DNA of 64,000 nucleotides, from positions 27,467,001 through 27,531,000 of the forward strand of contig NC_081817.1 of the NCBI RefSeq assembly GCF_030704535.1, given 5' to 3'. Below are positions 1-11,120 of this stretch, in pieces. The notes under the pieces are model-generated. The model made no database searches. It was not told where the DNA came from and was given only the letters and a program-made list of their open reading frames with translations. Each line of letters opens with the position of its first letter. Position 1 is the first letter of the stretch. The position numbers and the translations under genes are program-made. This DNA is from Vitis vinifera (taxonomy: Eukaryota > Streptophyta > Magnoliopsida > Vitales > Vitaceae).

Positions 1-1054
1 TCATATAATTCGACTACTTTTCTATATTTTGTAAAAGTTTATATGTGGAATTCCATCTAATGGCCATATCCAAATTTATATTTTTTCTTTTCATATTTAA
101 CATTTTGCAACAATAAAAAAATAATTCATGTTTTGCTTGAGAACTATTAATACTATATGCAATGCCTCTAATTTTTTCCAATGTACTATCAACATTTTTT
201 AATCCATCCTTTACAATTAAATTTAAAATATGTGCACAACAACGCACATGAAATATTTTAGCATGATCTTCTTTTACTTGCCAATATAGTTTTAGTCTAT
301 GTATTGCTGTATCATTATTAGCAGCATTATCTAATGTTATTGTCAATATTTTATCACGAATGCCTAAATCTATAATTTCATCATTTATTAAAGCTGCTAT
401 ATTTTTACCACTATGTGGAGCATTTATTAATTTAAATGAAATTATTCTTTTATTTAATTTCCATTCATTATCAATGTAGTGAGCAGTTATACATAAAAAA
501 CTAGTGTGAGTTAAAGATGTCCAAATATCAGATGTTAAACAAATATTTCCTTCAAAATTTGCAAAAAAAAAATTTTAAATTTCTTTTTGTGTATAAATTT
601 TTTTCATAATATCTCTTTTAACTATATTTCCAGACCAACTTTTAAATTGAGGATTAATACCTCGTTGAATTGTTCCTACAAAATCATGAGTTTCCATCAT
701 GTTGAAAGGTTGTTCTGCTCTTATTATATAATCAATCATTTCTTCACGACAGTTAGATTCATCATAAGAAAATGTTTTTAAATTTTCACTTTCATTTTTA
801 CCTAATTGCATATAATTTCTAATATCTACATTATTTTTAGTTTTACAATTTTCGTGATGTCTTTTTAAATGACTTGTGCCTGCATTTGAGCCACCAGTAA
901 GAAATTTATTACAAATTTTACATTTTGCTTTTATTTCTTTTTTATTATTTTCTAAAATTATTTCTATTCTATCAAAAAAATTCCATATATTTGAAGTAAA
1001 TTTTTTGTTTGATGATATTTCATCACATGGACTATATGAAGAAGCACTTGCCAT
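1..1054 (-). pseudogene. hAT transposase (BED zinc finger, RICESLEEPER-like), broken
   Basis: This is the N-terminal and central part of a hAT transposase, the enzyme that cuts and reinserts the element. The ATG is at 1054. A BED-type zinc finger follows, with CKICNKF and the HLKRHH pair spaced as in C2H2-like BED domains. After residue 159 the frame meets a stop at about 573-575, beside an A-run at 561-572. Coding sense resumes in another frame with ICLTSDIWTS, then LTITLDNAANND and VRCCAHILNLIVKDGL, the conserved hAT core, and AIRWNSTYKLLQ near the window edge. The C-terminal dimerisation domain is outside the window. With at least one frame break in the A-run it should not give full-length transposase. 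The family call is sure; how far the copy is degraded beyond the edge is unknown. Confidence 0.8.
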
Positions 1055-1382
1055 ATTATAATTATTGATAAAATATTATGCCAAAAATAATAAAGTAATA
1101 AATATAAAAAAAAATGTAACAAAAAAATAAAGTAGTAGGGGTGAAGTATGTTACTCAATTAGAGAACCGATGCAGAAATTCCTAGCAAATTTGAACTCTT
1201 GGAGCCACCAATGCTTGTTTTGCACCACCAACAATATTGTATAATTTGAGGAAAAAATAAAAGAATTTGAAATATTGTAGAATGTGAGAGAAATAGAGAG
1301 AGAAATAGAGAGAATTTGATGAAAAAATGAAAAGGAAGAAAATGTATTTATAGGAAGGTTTAAAAAAAAAAAAAAAAAATTG

Positions 1383-1473
1383 GTCATGTGACCGTTGGAG
1401 GCTTAGCCCCAACGGTCACATGACTCACATGGGCAGCTGGGCTGGAGCTCCAACGGTCACATGACCGTTGGAG
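1383..1473. repeat. Nested perfect inverted repeats in hAT leader
   Basis: Two hairpins share one motif. Arms 1383-1398 (GTCATGTGACCGTTGG) and 1409-1424 are perfect 16-bp complements around a 10-nt loop. Arms 1448-1459 and 1462-1473 (CTCCAACGGTCA and its complement) are perfect 12-bp complements around a 2-nt centre. The word CCAACGGTCACATGAC therefore occurs at 1409 and 1450, and in inverted form at 1383. Subterminal repeats of this kind are known transposase-binding sites in hAT elements; that role here is inferred. Confidence 0.7.
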
Positions 1474-1549
1474 CCTTTAATTTTTTTAAAAAAATAATAT
1501 ACTTTATTTTTATATATATATATAACTAACTCAATTAATAAGCACAAAA

Positions 1550-1620
1550 GGAATGTAGCTCAGTTGGTTAGAGCCTTGAAATTTAAGCATGAGGGGAGGG
1601 GTTCGAATCCCCCCCTCTCC
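1550..1620 (+). pseudogene. tRNA-like sequence (tRNA-Lys(UUU)-like relic)
   Basis: This 71-nt stretch carries both internal pol III promoter elements in tRNA order: an A box (TAGCTCAGTTGG) and a B box (GGTTCGAATCC). The D arm (CTC/GAG) forms, the T arm forms in four of five pairs, and the loop at the anticodon position reads AATTTAA with TTT in the centre. The anticodon stem has only three of five pairs and the acceptor stem about four of seven. It is therefore a decayed tRNA or tRNA-derived head rather than a working tRNA gene. It lies inside the hAT element, antisense to the transposase. Confidence 0.45.
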
Positions 1621-1659
1621 CTTCCTTTTTTTAAAAGCCATTTTGGCTTATTTAAAAAA

Positions 1660-1835
1660 GCCCACGGCCCGCCCCGCCCAGCCCGCCCCTCAGCCCGCCA
1701 GCCCGCTAACCCGCGGGCTCATAGGCCGGGCCGCGGGCCTAACATTTTTGTATGGCCCGGCCCGGCCAGGCCTGTTGATTGGGCCCGGCCCGAGCTGGGC
1801 CGCGGGCCTCCTATTTACGGCCCGCCCGTTGGAGA
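1660..1835. repeat. GC-rich ggcccggcc repeat zone
   Basis: About 170 bp of short reiterated GGCCCG/GCCCGCC words interrupt DNA that is otherwise around 70 percent A+T. The zone lies between the tRNA-like stretch and the presumed element end. Degenerate GGGCCGGGCC words are common in hAT subterminal DNA of eudicots. No coding potential is credible, although frames are open through it because stops are AT-rich. Confidence 0.6.
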
Positions 1836-1845
1836 CCCTTAATTG

Positions 1846-3324
1846 TCCTTATGACTTGAGAGCATGGGATTGCGCCATTTTTTTTTTTTTTTACCGACAA
1901 GTAGTAATTGGAAGACAAAAATTGTTGTATTTGATAAAGTCAATATCAATATGTTGGAGCTTAACATGTAGGTCTTGTTGTTGTAAATTCAACTTTTGAT
2001 TTCTTCAGGGTTAACTCCATACCATTTCAAATTAGATGTTTTCTGAGGTATGCATGCATAGAAGGTTCGTAAACCTTAAGGATTAGCTAACACAACACAT
2101 TAGAATGAAAATGATGGAGTGAAGGTCTGAAAAATGCAACACCCTCCTAGTTGAAGTGCTTGTCCTTGGGCATTCAAACATTTAGAGATTTCTTTGCTAC
2201 TTTCTATTTCATTTCTAACTTTAAAAATTTGATTTTGAAATATTTTTAAAGTAGAAATCCTCCATAATTAATTTCTAAAGTATTTTAAGCATACATAAGC
2301 ATGTTTTATTGAAAATTTGTGAGCATCTAAATCTCACAAGAGGATAGTCATTATGGATGTTTGAGCCTCTATCTTTCAATTTTTTTCAAGATATTTCTTA
2401 AAAGAACTTTCAAATTTGTTTACTACAATAAAGATCAAGGACTCACATTACTTAAATTTAATTTATTAAGGGTTTCAAACAATCTAATAACAGGCATAAG
2501 AAAGTATTACATTGAGACATAGAAAGAAAAGTGATGGTATTGATGATATTATACCTTAAAAAATAAGTATATCAAATCAAGCTAAATGATATTTTTTTTT
2601 TCTTATATTTAATTGATAACTTGGTGATCAAGAGATGATCCATGATCTTTAACCTAGGGGTTCTAGGCAGTTTTTCATTTTTATTCTATATATTCTTACA
2701 ATTATTTAGAAAAAGGATTACTTGCTCGAAAAAGATTGAATATTTTTTGTGTAATTTCCTAACAACCAAACATGCTAATATTGGCATTAATTTTGGTTGA
2801 CTTTCTTTTGGTAAGAATAAGACAAATAACTAAAGAAAGTGCTACGAGATATTTGTACACTTTAGGTTCCCTAGGAAGTATAAGAAAGATTAGTGATTTT
2901 TTGTTTGTTCGATTAGTTGGTTGATTGGAGTTTCGTGTTTTGTTGTTTATTTGGGAATTGATAGGACATGACCTTTTAAAGAAAATGATTCTTTAACATG
3001 AGCACAATGAACAGTTTTGTCCTTTGCAACAGTAAGTGAGTATAGAAATAAAATGAAAAGATTTGTACTTTATATGAGTTGTTCTTTGGGAATACTACCT
3101 ACATTTGACCTCGATAATAAAATGATATGTAAAGTGCATGTCATTAAAAAATTTATAAAAATTTATCAAACTATATAACCTATTGGTGAGAAATAATCAC
3201 ATGCATTTTATACGTATCTAAATATCATAATTTTTTTAATAATTTATTATTAAATATCAAATATAATTTGTTATTTAATGAACTATCTAACTCTACATAA
3301 AAATAATAAAAAATCTTAATTTTT
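1846..3324. other. Intergenic DNA, nothing recognised
   Basis: AT-rich single-copy-looking sequence with no long open frame, no domain-like translation and no clear repeat structure. The left end abuts the hAT element and the right end abuts the start of duplication unit A. Confidence 0.5.
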
Positions 3325-4362
3325 TAATTGTATTTTTAATTTTTTTAATTTTTAATTTTATTAATCTCAAATTAATTCTCATATTAAATTAATTTATATT
3401 ATTAATATATAAAAGGGTCATTTTAGGAAATAATTATTTGAATCATGAAAAAATATATATTTTAAAATATTTTAAATGAGTGAGGATAAATATGATTTAT
3501 AAAAGTTTGAGATATTTTTTTATACTTTTTTGTTTTAAATTGGTAAGTGAAAACCCACTTTTTCCAAAAATAATTATATAAACATGTAGAATAAAACACT
3601 ACACATACAAATTATTTTTGAAAATATTAAAAATATGTTAAAGATAATTTAGGTCTTTAAACAAACCTTTGCTTTACAAAATATAAGAAAAAAAAATTAA
3701 AAACTGTTATTTAAAACTATTTTTGATTCAAAAACAATTTCTAGACATAGCCTATGTTTTTGTCTTCTTTTCTTTTTATCTCCTTGTTCTTTACTTTGTT
3801 TTCTTATACTCTGCACAAGGCTCTCTAGTTTCCTCCACAACACTCCTACCAACTGCCGCCACCTTCTTTACAGGCAATACAGAGCTTAATGTACTTTTAA
3901 AAAATGAAGATAAAGAGGAAATCATTAATTGGATATTTGGATGTCAACCTAATGCAAGCATTATATTTAAATTGAATTGTTTTGCAGTTGGTCAGATTTC
4001 CACATCTTTCCCAAATATTGCTGAAGAATTGGTTTGACAAGTGCTGTTTTCTTCTACAAAATAATTGAACATACATTATCACTTCAAATCAAGTGTCGGG
4101 GAATTATGCCTTCTTGCTTCAATGTTAATCTTGATAGACAGCTCATATTTTTAGTCATTCCCATAATTGTTGCAATCATGCCATTAATATATTTGTGACT
4201 AGTGTATTTAAATACCACATCCACAATCATAGCTGTAATTGCTCCATGTATCAAGCCATTACATGTGTTTATATACCCATGTAAATTATGAATGAAAGCA
4301 AGAGTTTTTCTGTTCAAGTTTCTGTTGTTTTAAATCTATCAACTCAAAGCTTTACTTAGAGT

Positions 4363-4993
4363 TAGGGATGAAGATAGGCGGGCTCACCCGATCTAATTTG
4401 AACCCAATTGGATATTTGAACGAATTTAAACAATCATTTTTAATAATCAGGTTGGGTTGAGTTAGGCTTTTTTCAACCTGAACTTAATTTGGATTGAGTT
4501 CGGATTAAGGTTTAGACAACTAGAGTTTAACTTGAATCCGATTTAATGTTTTTATAATATTTATAACACATTTTATTCTATATAATAATATAAGTTTTCT
4601 TTTTCTATTTTTATGAAAAATATCAAATTATATTAGATACTATGGTTTTTATTATTTTTAGAAAATATATAAATTTATGCTTATTCTTTTATTGCTATCT
4701 TGAAATTTTGTCCTATTTGTTATTAAAATTTTCATATAAATACATTAAGATAATATTATACATAGATTTTGAATTATGCAACATGACCAATTCAAGTATA
4801 ACTTGATCAATCTGAATTTAACTTAAACAACCCAAACTCAATCTAAGTTTAGAAAAATTAGATTGGATTCAACTTGATTTAAGTACATTGGGTTAGAGTT
4901 CAAGTTGGGTTGAGTTCAAATTGATTATTTCTTAATTCAATTTAGGTTTAGGTTAATCTTCAACTCGATCAAATCACCCAATTTACAACCCTA
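4363..4993. mobile_element. hAT-type MITE, copy in unit A
   Basis: A 631-bp non-coding element with related ends: TAGGGATGAAGATAGGCGGG on the left, and TAGGGTTGTAAATTGGGTGA on the right when read inward. It is flanked by similar 8-mers, cttagagt (4355-4362) and gatagagt (4994-5001), as expected for the 8-bp target duplication of hAT elements. The interior has reiterated ggttgggttgagtt-like words. The same element with the same flanks occurs in unit B, so it inserted before the duplication. Confidence 0.65.
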
Positions 4994-5122
4994 GATAGAG
5001 TACCAACTTTCGAATCATACTTTAATAAACCCAAAAGCCTAATTAAGAGTAAAAAAAAGCTACCTAAAAGCAAATCAACTTGAATTTTTATCGAAAAAAC
5101 AATATCAGTAATACATTTAAGT

Positions 5123-5290
5123 TATGTTTGGTTTTCAAAAAATGAAGGAAAATAAAAAATAGGATTAAAGTTAATAAATTATTTTTATATGCTAGCTTCT
5201 TCAAATTCATTTAACTTATTTCTCTCAATTACCTGAAGATTAAATAATTTTTAAATATATAAATTTCTAATGAATTGTAATTATAATTAA
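5123..5290. mobile_element. MITE fragment, tatgtttggtt family
   Basis: The sequence starts with TATGTTTGGTTTTC and continues as an AT-rich body shared with stretches near 16984, 26647, 29702 and 61291. The right terminus is missing, because the copy ends next to the truncated start of the LRR pseudogene. The unit B counterpart is at 16984. Confidence 0.45.
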
Positions 5291-5304
5291 GCTAGGAGAG
5301 ATTT

Positions 5305-5703
5305 ACATTTGAAAAAGTACCAACATCTTTAACCTATCTGAGTCATCTAAGATATGTCGATATTTCTTATAATAAATATGAGGTACTTCTTAATGCAATT
5401 ACAAAGCTAAAGCATTTACAGACATTGAAACTTTTTCAATGTTTGTATCTTAAAGAATTGCCAAAAAATATAAACAATTGGACAAACTGGAGGCATCTTG
5501 AGATTGATGGGAATAGTGGATTGACTTTTATGCCATGTGGGTTAGGAGAATTGACTATGCTTCAGACTCTACCATTGTTCTTTGTTGGGAATAACAACAT
5601 GAATTCTAGTGATAAGAGAATTGGTCGGTTGAATGAATTAAAATGCATTAACAACCTCAGAGGAGAATTGTAAATTGCACGACTTTCAAATATGAGGGGT
5701 GGT
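5305..5703 (+). pseudogene. NLR LRR fragment A, part 1 (5' of copia insertion)
   Basis: This encodes a piece of the leucine-rich repeat region of a CC-NB-ARC-LRR protein. Reading on the plus strand gives LAYLSHL-like text, then KLFQCLYLKELPKNINNW and MPCGLGELTMLQTLPLFFVG. These match the intact NLR at 57641-61030 (its KELPGNMKKLINLRHLE and MPCGLGELTMLQTLPLFFVG). No CC or NB-ARC sequence precedes it, so it is 5'-truncated. A stop (TAA after RGEL, at about 5671) breaks the frame, and a copia element interrupts it at 5704. It continues at 10274. It cannot encode a receptor. Confidence 0.85.
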
Positions 5704-5895
5704 TGTGAACGTTTGCAAAAAAAAAAAAAAAAACCACCACACATTATCGTGGTGAGTGTTTTTTTCTATATATTGTCATTTACAAAGTACATAAAAATAG
5801 AAAAAATAAATATGTACAAGAGAATAGCCTAGAATTAAGGACAAGATATTGAGCCGAATATTAAGGTAGCTAATTAAAGTAACGTATCCTTGACA
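5704..5895 (-). repeat. copia 3' LTR
   Basis: 192 bp. In element orientation it begins TGTCAAGGATAC and ends GTTCACA, with TG...CA ends. It is next to the polypurine tract and carries a long A/T homopolymer near its outer end. Confidence 0.93.
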
Positions 5896-8800
5896 CCCCC
5901 CCCCCCCCCCACAAGTTGAGCGTCGGATTTGAATAGACATGAAGCTTGGTACGAAAGAAGTCAAAGAAAGGGCGAGAAACACTTTCGGTGAAGAGGTCGG
6001 AAACCTGTAGATGAGAGGGCACATATTGAGTGCGAAGTTTACCAACAACAAGAAGTTCCCGAAGAAAATGATAGTCTAATTCAACATGCTTAGCCAGTTT
6101 GTGGGAAACGGGGTTGGACCTTAAGAAAATCGCACTTTTGTTGTCACACGGGAGAATAGGCTTCGGTGTAATGGGAACCTTAAGATCATGAAGTAGATGG
6201 GCGAGCCAAAGGAGTTCAGCTGCAGTAGTGGCAAAGGTACGATGCTCAGATTCACAACTAGAACGAGAGACAGTGGGTTGCTTTTTAGCACTCCAAGAAA
6301 CCAGATTATTGCCAAGATAAATAGAGTAGCCAAAGGTGGAATAGGGAGTATTGGGACAACCGGCCCAATCAGCATCAGAGTAAGCAACTAGGGCACTAGG
6401 AGCACCAAAAGGGCGAAAAGTAAGACCAAAGTGAAGTGTGCCCTTGACATAACGTAAGATGCCCTTGACCGCAAGAAAGTGATCCTCAGTAGGGGCATGT
6501 AGAAACTGACTAACAGAGTTGACAACATGAGCAATGTCAGGGCGAGTGATGGTTAAGTATTGAAGGGCACCAACTAGGGATCGATAAAGAGTGGGGTCTG
6601 AGAAGGCAGTACCATCACTAGTTAGATGCTGAGAGACAACCATAGGAGTGTGAATAGGCTTGCTGTTAAATAACTGGGCACAAGTCAGAATATCCCAGTC
6701 ATGTTTCAGCTGATTGATAAAAAGACCATCAGTAGTGGAAGTGGCTTCCAAACCAAGAAAGTAGCTGAGAGAGCCCAAATCCTTGGTGGCAAACTCAGAA
6801 TTGAGCTTGTGAGCAAAGCTATCAAGAAGAGAAGAGTTATTGCCAGTAATGATAATATCATCAACATACAAGAGCAAATAAATAATGTCAGACTATTGAT
6901 GAAAGACAAAAAGAGAGGTGTCTGCACGGTTGCAAGAAAACCCAAGGGTGAGAAGAAAAGAGCTGAAACGTTGAAACCAGGCACGAGGAGCTCTTTTGAG
7001 GCCATAGAGAGCTTTCTTCAATTGACAGACATGATTCGGGTACCGGGGATCAATGTACCTAAGAGGTTGTTCCATATAACATTTTCAATGAGAGTGCCAT
7101 TGAGGAATGCATTCTTCACATCAAGTTGGCGAAGAGGCCATTTGTTGGTAATAGCAAGAGAGAGCACAACATGAACAATAGTAACCTTAATAACAGGATT
7201 GAAAGTGTTAGTATAATCAAGACCAGGTACCTGAGTATAGCCTTTGGCCACAAGACGAGCCTTGAGGTGCTCAATAGACCCATCAGGCAAATATTTGGTC
7301 CAGAACACCCATTTGGAACCAACAATATTTGTGTGGGCAGGTCAAAGAACTAGAACCTAGGTGCGATTATGTTGCAGAGCTTGAACTTCTTCATCCATGG
7401 CAACAAGCCATGCAGGATTCTTAGTAGCAGACTTGAATCATTTAGGCTCGGTGGAGGCAAGAAGAGTAGAGAGAAGCCCAAATGAGCTTAAGACATTGAG
7501 ATTCGTCGGATGACGGGTCTTGAAAATGCCAGCTTTAGCTCGAGTAAGCATGGGATGAGAACCCAACGGAAGAGCTAGAGCAAGAGCAACATCAGAAGCA
7601 ACAGGAGGTGGACGAGGCTTCAGAGACGGGGAAGATGGACCTACAAGAAAGTCAGTAACTTGCAAAGACTTGTCCATTGGGTTAGTACAAATAACACACG
7701 GGTTAGATTCGGACGGTGTAATGGAGGGAGAATGGTGTAGAGGAGACATCGGAGGGGGGTCAACATGAGGCATGCTTGGTTAAAGGAAATTCGAAAAATG
7801 GAGAGAAGAAGGGGGTTGGGCTTGGGAGCCATTTATGGAGGGAAAGTGGTGTTTATCAAATTGAGCATGACGGATGATATAAAGCTTAGAGGTGGTGGGA
7901 TCAAGACAACGAAAACCTTTGTGGGAAGGGCTATACCTTAGAAAGATGGAAAGAATGCTGTGAGGGGAAAATTTTTTAGACATATAATCACGCAGACAAA
8001 GATAAACAGGACAACCGAAATGATGAAAATTCTCATAATTAGGTTATGAACCATAGAGAAGCTCAAATGGAGACATACCTCCGAGAAACAGTGTGGGCAA
8101 AAGGTTGATGATGTAGGTTGTAGTGCTGAAGGCATCAACCCAAAAGCAAGGAGAAATATGAGAATGGAAAAGGAGGGTCAGACCGGTTTCTGTCACATGT
8201 TGGTGTTTTCTTTCAGCACGACCATTTTGGGTGGGGGTATAGGGGCAAGAGAGTTGATGATGAATACCCGAGTTGCTAAGGTGGGCTTTGAAGTGATTGC
8301 TTGTAAACTCAGCACCACCATCACTTTGAAAAATTTTGATGCGAGTAGAATGTTGGTTTTCAACAAGATTTTGAAAGTGAATAAAAATGTCATAAAATTC
8401 AAATTTTTATTTCAAAGGGTAAAGCCAAGTAAAGCGGGAATAATCATCAATGAATAGCACATAATAAATAAATCCCGAAGTTGACTTAACGGGGGAAGGA
8501 CCCCAAATATCGTAATGAATAAGATCCAACACATGAGACAAGCGACGTTCATTACGAGAATAAGGCAAGCAATGATTTTTTGCAATTTGACACGTCACAT
8601 AATGAAAGAGAAGGCAACAATGAGGTAAGATAAAGATGGTCATTTTTATTTAATAAAGAAATAATTGCTAACATGTCCAAGACGAGCATGCCATAAATCA
8701 TACAAGGCATGAAGAGCCTTATTTTTAAGAACAAAAATGAAAGAGGAATTGTCGTGCTCCAGCACATATAGACCACCATATCTTTTACCGGTTGCCACCA

Positions 8801-10037
8801 CCCTTCCCGTTTGACGATTCTGGATAGAAAAAAGTTATTAGTAAATGTAATAGCAAGAGGAGGAAAACCGGATGTTAATTTACTAATTGACAAGAGATTT
8901 TTCGTTAAGCGAGGAACAACTAATACATCCAATAACTCAATAGATGGGGTAGAAGAGATGGTACCGGTGTGGGTAATGGGAAGGGAAGCACCATTCCCGA
9001 CAACTACACGATCCTTACCCGTGTAATTACTTGCTCGATCCAAGTGGGAGAGGTCTGGTGTCATGTGGGCTGAAGCCCTTGTGTCCAGGTACCAGTCACT
9101 GGGCTTGGGCCTATTAAGAGAGCAAGAGGCCTTAAAGGCCTTAAAGGCCTCGACAAGGTTGGTTGTGGTGCCAATAGGTTCTCCACCTTGTGCATACCGC
9201 TGGTTTCACTTATCAGCGTAGTGCCCTTCCTGGCGACAGATCTGGCAGCGTGGCGGACGGTGGCCCTGCTCGGAGTTGGAACGACCATTATCACGGTGGG
9301 AAGATGAGTGGCGACCTGATTGATGACGAGACTGGTTTATGAAAGCTGAGCGAGGTTGACCGTGATTGGTGGCTATGAAAGCAGCTGTGGGTGGGCCATG
9401 ATTGTCAACGGATTTATGGAAAAGCTTAAAGCTTTCAGCCTTGGAGACCAAATCAGGAAAGGAGAGTAGTGGCGTTTGAGCCATTTGGGCGGGTGGAAAA
9501 GCTTGTGAAATTTGAACCAAGGCTACGAAGGAACCAATGGACTTTATCAGTGCCGTCGACTTGTCTTCCAATCGTGTGGAGTTGAGCACAAAGGGCTTTG
9601 AATGCCCGAGTATATTCGGTTACCAATCGCGTCCCATGTCTCATCAATTGAAAGTCATCCTTGAGCCGAATTTCTCTGGCTTTTGATCAGTGACTGAATG
9701 TATTTTCGAGTGCTAACCAGACCTCGCATGAGGTGGAGAGGCCCACGACCTTGGCCATGGCTTCCTCCGTGAGGGAGGAGAGCAAAAGACTCAAGAGGCG
9801 CTGGTCAGTATTTTTCCACGCCAAGTGCTTGATGTTTGGTGTCCGAGAGTCAACAGGAGCAAACCGTGGAGGAGATGCAAGAGTTCCATCCACATGGCCG
9901 AGAAGTTCTTGGCTTTCAAGGAGAGGAAGAAGTTGGCTCTTCCATATGAGATAATTGGAGGAGGAGAGTTTGATGGTCACCATGTGAATCATGGTGTTGA
10001 AAGGGAGAATGGTGGGGGAGGTGTTTTTGATAGCCAT
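5870..10037 (-). pseudogene. copia gag-pol polyprotein, multiply broken
   Basis: Domain order on the minus strand is that of Ty1/copia. Gag starts at ATG 10037 with KLSSSNYLIWKSQLLPLL. A CCHC knuckle (CQICRQEGHYADK) ends near 9206. The GAG-pre-integrase linker and integrase (HYDIWGPSPVKS, FIDDYSRFTWLYPL) lie at about 8410-9060. Reverse transcriptase (LDVKNAFLNGTL, ALYGLKRAPRAWF, LLYVDDIIITG) lies at about 6800-7310. RNase H (SWSAKKQPTVSRSSCESE) runs to the stop at 5870. Several stops and frame changes separate these blocks, for example at 9590-9650, 8140-8400 and 6880-6900. No full polyprotein can be made. RNase H reads SRSSCESEH rather than the more usual SRSSAEAEY. Confidence 0.93.
5896..5910 (-). 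other. copia polypurine tract
   Basis: Fifteen consecutive C on the plus strand (G on the element strand) directly inside the 3' LTR. This is the position of the plus-strand primer of reverse transcription. Confidence 0.85.
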
Positions 10038-10074
10038 TGAAGCAAGGGGGATCGATGGAGGCTAGTCCGAGAGG

Positions 10075-10086
10075 GCTCTGATACCA
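10075..10086 (-). other. copia primer-binding site
   Basis: On the element strand this reads TGGTATCAGAGC, the classic plant copia site complementary to the 3' end of initiator tRNA-Met, directly abutting the 5' LTR. Confidence 0.93.
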
Positions 10087-10273
10087 TGTGAACGTTTTCA
10101 AAAAGAAAAAAACCACCACACATTATTGTGGTGAGTGCTTCTTCTACATATTGCCATTTACAAAGTACATAAAAATAGAAAGAATAAATATGTACAAGAG
10201 AATAGCTTATAATTAAGGACAAGACATTGAGCCGAATATTAAGGTAGCTAATTAAGGTAATGTATCCTTGACA
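10087..10273 (-). repeat. copia 5' LTR
   Basis: 187 bp. It matches the 5704-5895 LTR throughout, with about a dozen substitutions and a shorter A-run. It is followed outside by the target duplication gtggt. Confidence 0.93.
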
Positions 10274-11100
10274 GTGGTGCATTAGATTCCAAGGAAGCAA
10301 ATTTGAAAGGAAAACAGTGCTTTCATTCCTTGAGATTATATTGGTTGGAGCCAATAGAATGGATGATATGGGACTTTGAACCAGAAAGGAACAACGTTGA
10401 GGAGGCTGAGTCGGTGACCCAAGTCTAAAGGAGCTCTACATTAAGGATTATATTGGTGAGAGGTTCCCAAGTTGGATGATGAATGATGGGTTTGGTTCAT
10501 TGCTCCCAAATCTAGTGAAAATTATGATGAAGAGGTGTAAAAGATTCAGAGTTTTGCCACTGTTCGGTCAACTCCCTTCTCTTCAGTATCTGGAGCTTGA
10601 GTGTTGTATGGAGAACATGAAGAGCTACTCATCATCAGCAACACCATTCTTCCCATCCCTGAAGACACTTCGACTTGAAAGGTTGCCTCATTTGATGGAA
10701 TGGGGAAAGAGGGACGTAGCAACAGAGCAAGCTCCTTCAGTTCCTTGTCTTTCCAAACTAAAGATCAAAGTTTGCTGGCTGGCCCTAAATTGATGTCCTT
10801 GGCATTGCCTTCATCTCCTTCTAGTCTTTCTATTCTAGATATCAAAGAATGCAATAACTTGGCATCCTTGGCACTACCATCATCTGCTTTTCTTTATGAT
10901 TTCTCAATTAGACATCAGTTCTTGCAATAACTTGACATCATCGACACTTTCTTCATTTCCTTGTCTTTCTCAATTACATATCAATTTTTGCCAGAACTTG
11001 AAATCATTACCATTGTCTTTGTTCCTTGTATTTCGAAATTGCACATCAGATCTTGCCATAAATTTTTGCAATAAATTACTGTTTTTTGAGGATTTGTTTT
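10274..11100 (+). pseudogene. NLR LRR fragment A, part 2 (3' of copia insertion)
   Basis: Continuation of the LRR fragment after the copia element. GALDSKEANLKGKQ-like sequence is followed by LRLYWLEP, then NDGFGSLLPNLVKI and LFGQLPSLQYLELE, and SSATPFFPSLKTLRL. These parallel the intact NLR (DDGLGSLLPNLVKI, SSATPFFPSLKTLQL). Several frame changes are present. The tail (10790-11060) is a reiteration of short leucine-rich units around the words IS/LDISSCNNL. Homology to unit B ends near 11120. Confidence 0.8.
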
Positions 11101-11120
11101 GGAAATAAATTACTTTTTAG

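Larger units (their letters stand above)
1..1845 (-). mobile_element. hAT DNA transposon, partial
   Basis: A hAT-superfamily element lies on the minus strand, with its 5' part inside the window and its 3' part beyond the left edge. It comprises a BED-finger transposase relic (1-1054), a hairpin-rich leader (about 1380-1480), a tRNA-like stretch (1550-1620) and a GC-rich terminal zone of repeated ggcccggcc words (about 1660-1830), as often seen in subterminal regions of plant hAT elements. The outer end is set near 1845, where the GC-rich zone stops at gttggagaccctta. I could not define a clean terminal inverted repeat or 8-bp target duplication because the other end is missing. The boundary is therefore approximate. 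Confidence 0.6.
5704..10273 (-). mobile_element. Ty1/copia LTR retrotransposon
   Basis: A complete but inactivated copia element of 4570 bp, coding on the minus strand. It has LTRs at 5704-5895 and 10087-10273. The 5-bp target duplication gtggt (5699-5703 and 10274-10278) can be checked because unit B holds the empty site at about 17560. A primer-binding site for initiator tRNA-Met touches the 5' LTR, and a G15 purine tract touches the 3' LTR. The LTRs differ at about a dozen positions, mostly C/T, plus length changes in an A-run, which indicates an old insertion. It is younger than the duplication, since unit B lacks it. Confidence 0.95.
3325..11120. repeat. Tandem duplication, unit A
   Basis: Unit A aligns almost base for base with unit B (about 11790-18415) once one insertion is removed from each. 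Matching landmarks are about 3325 with 11790, 4363-4993 with 16210-16840, 5425 with 17286, and 10279-11100 with 17567-18395. The unit is about 3.2 kb without the copia insertion. It carries a MITE and a truncated LRR pseudogene. The copies differ by scattered substitutions and small indels, so the duplication is not recent. Confidence 0.9.

Noticed and set aside
1564..1999. Ala/Pro/Gly-rich frames over the GC-rich zone
   Set aside because: Low-complexity translation of GGCCCG repeats in transposon terminal DNA.
3723..4037. 104-aa open frame with a hydrophobic N-terminus in unit A
   Set aside because: The unit B counterpart at about 12240 is broken by indels, and there is no family resemblance; likely chance.
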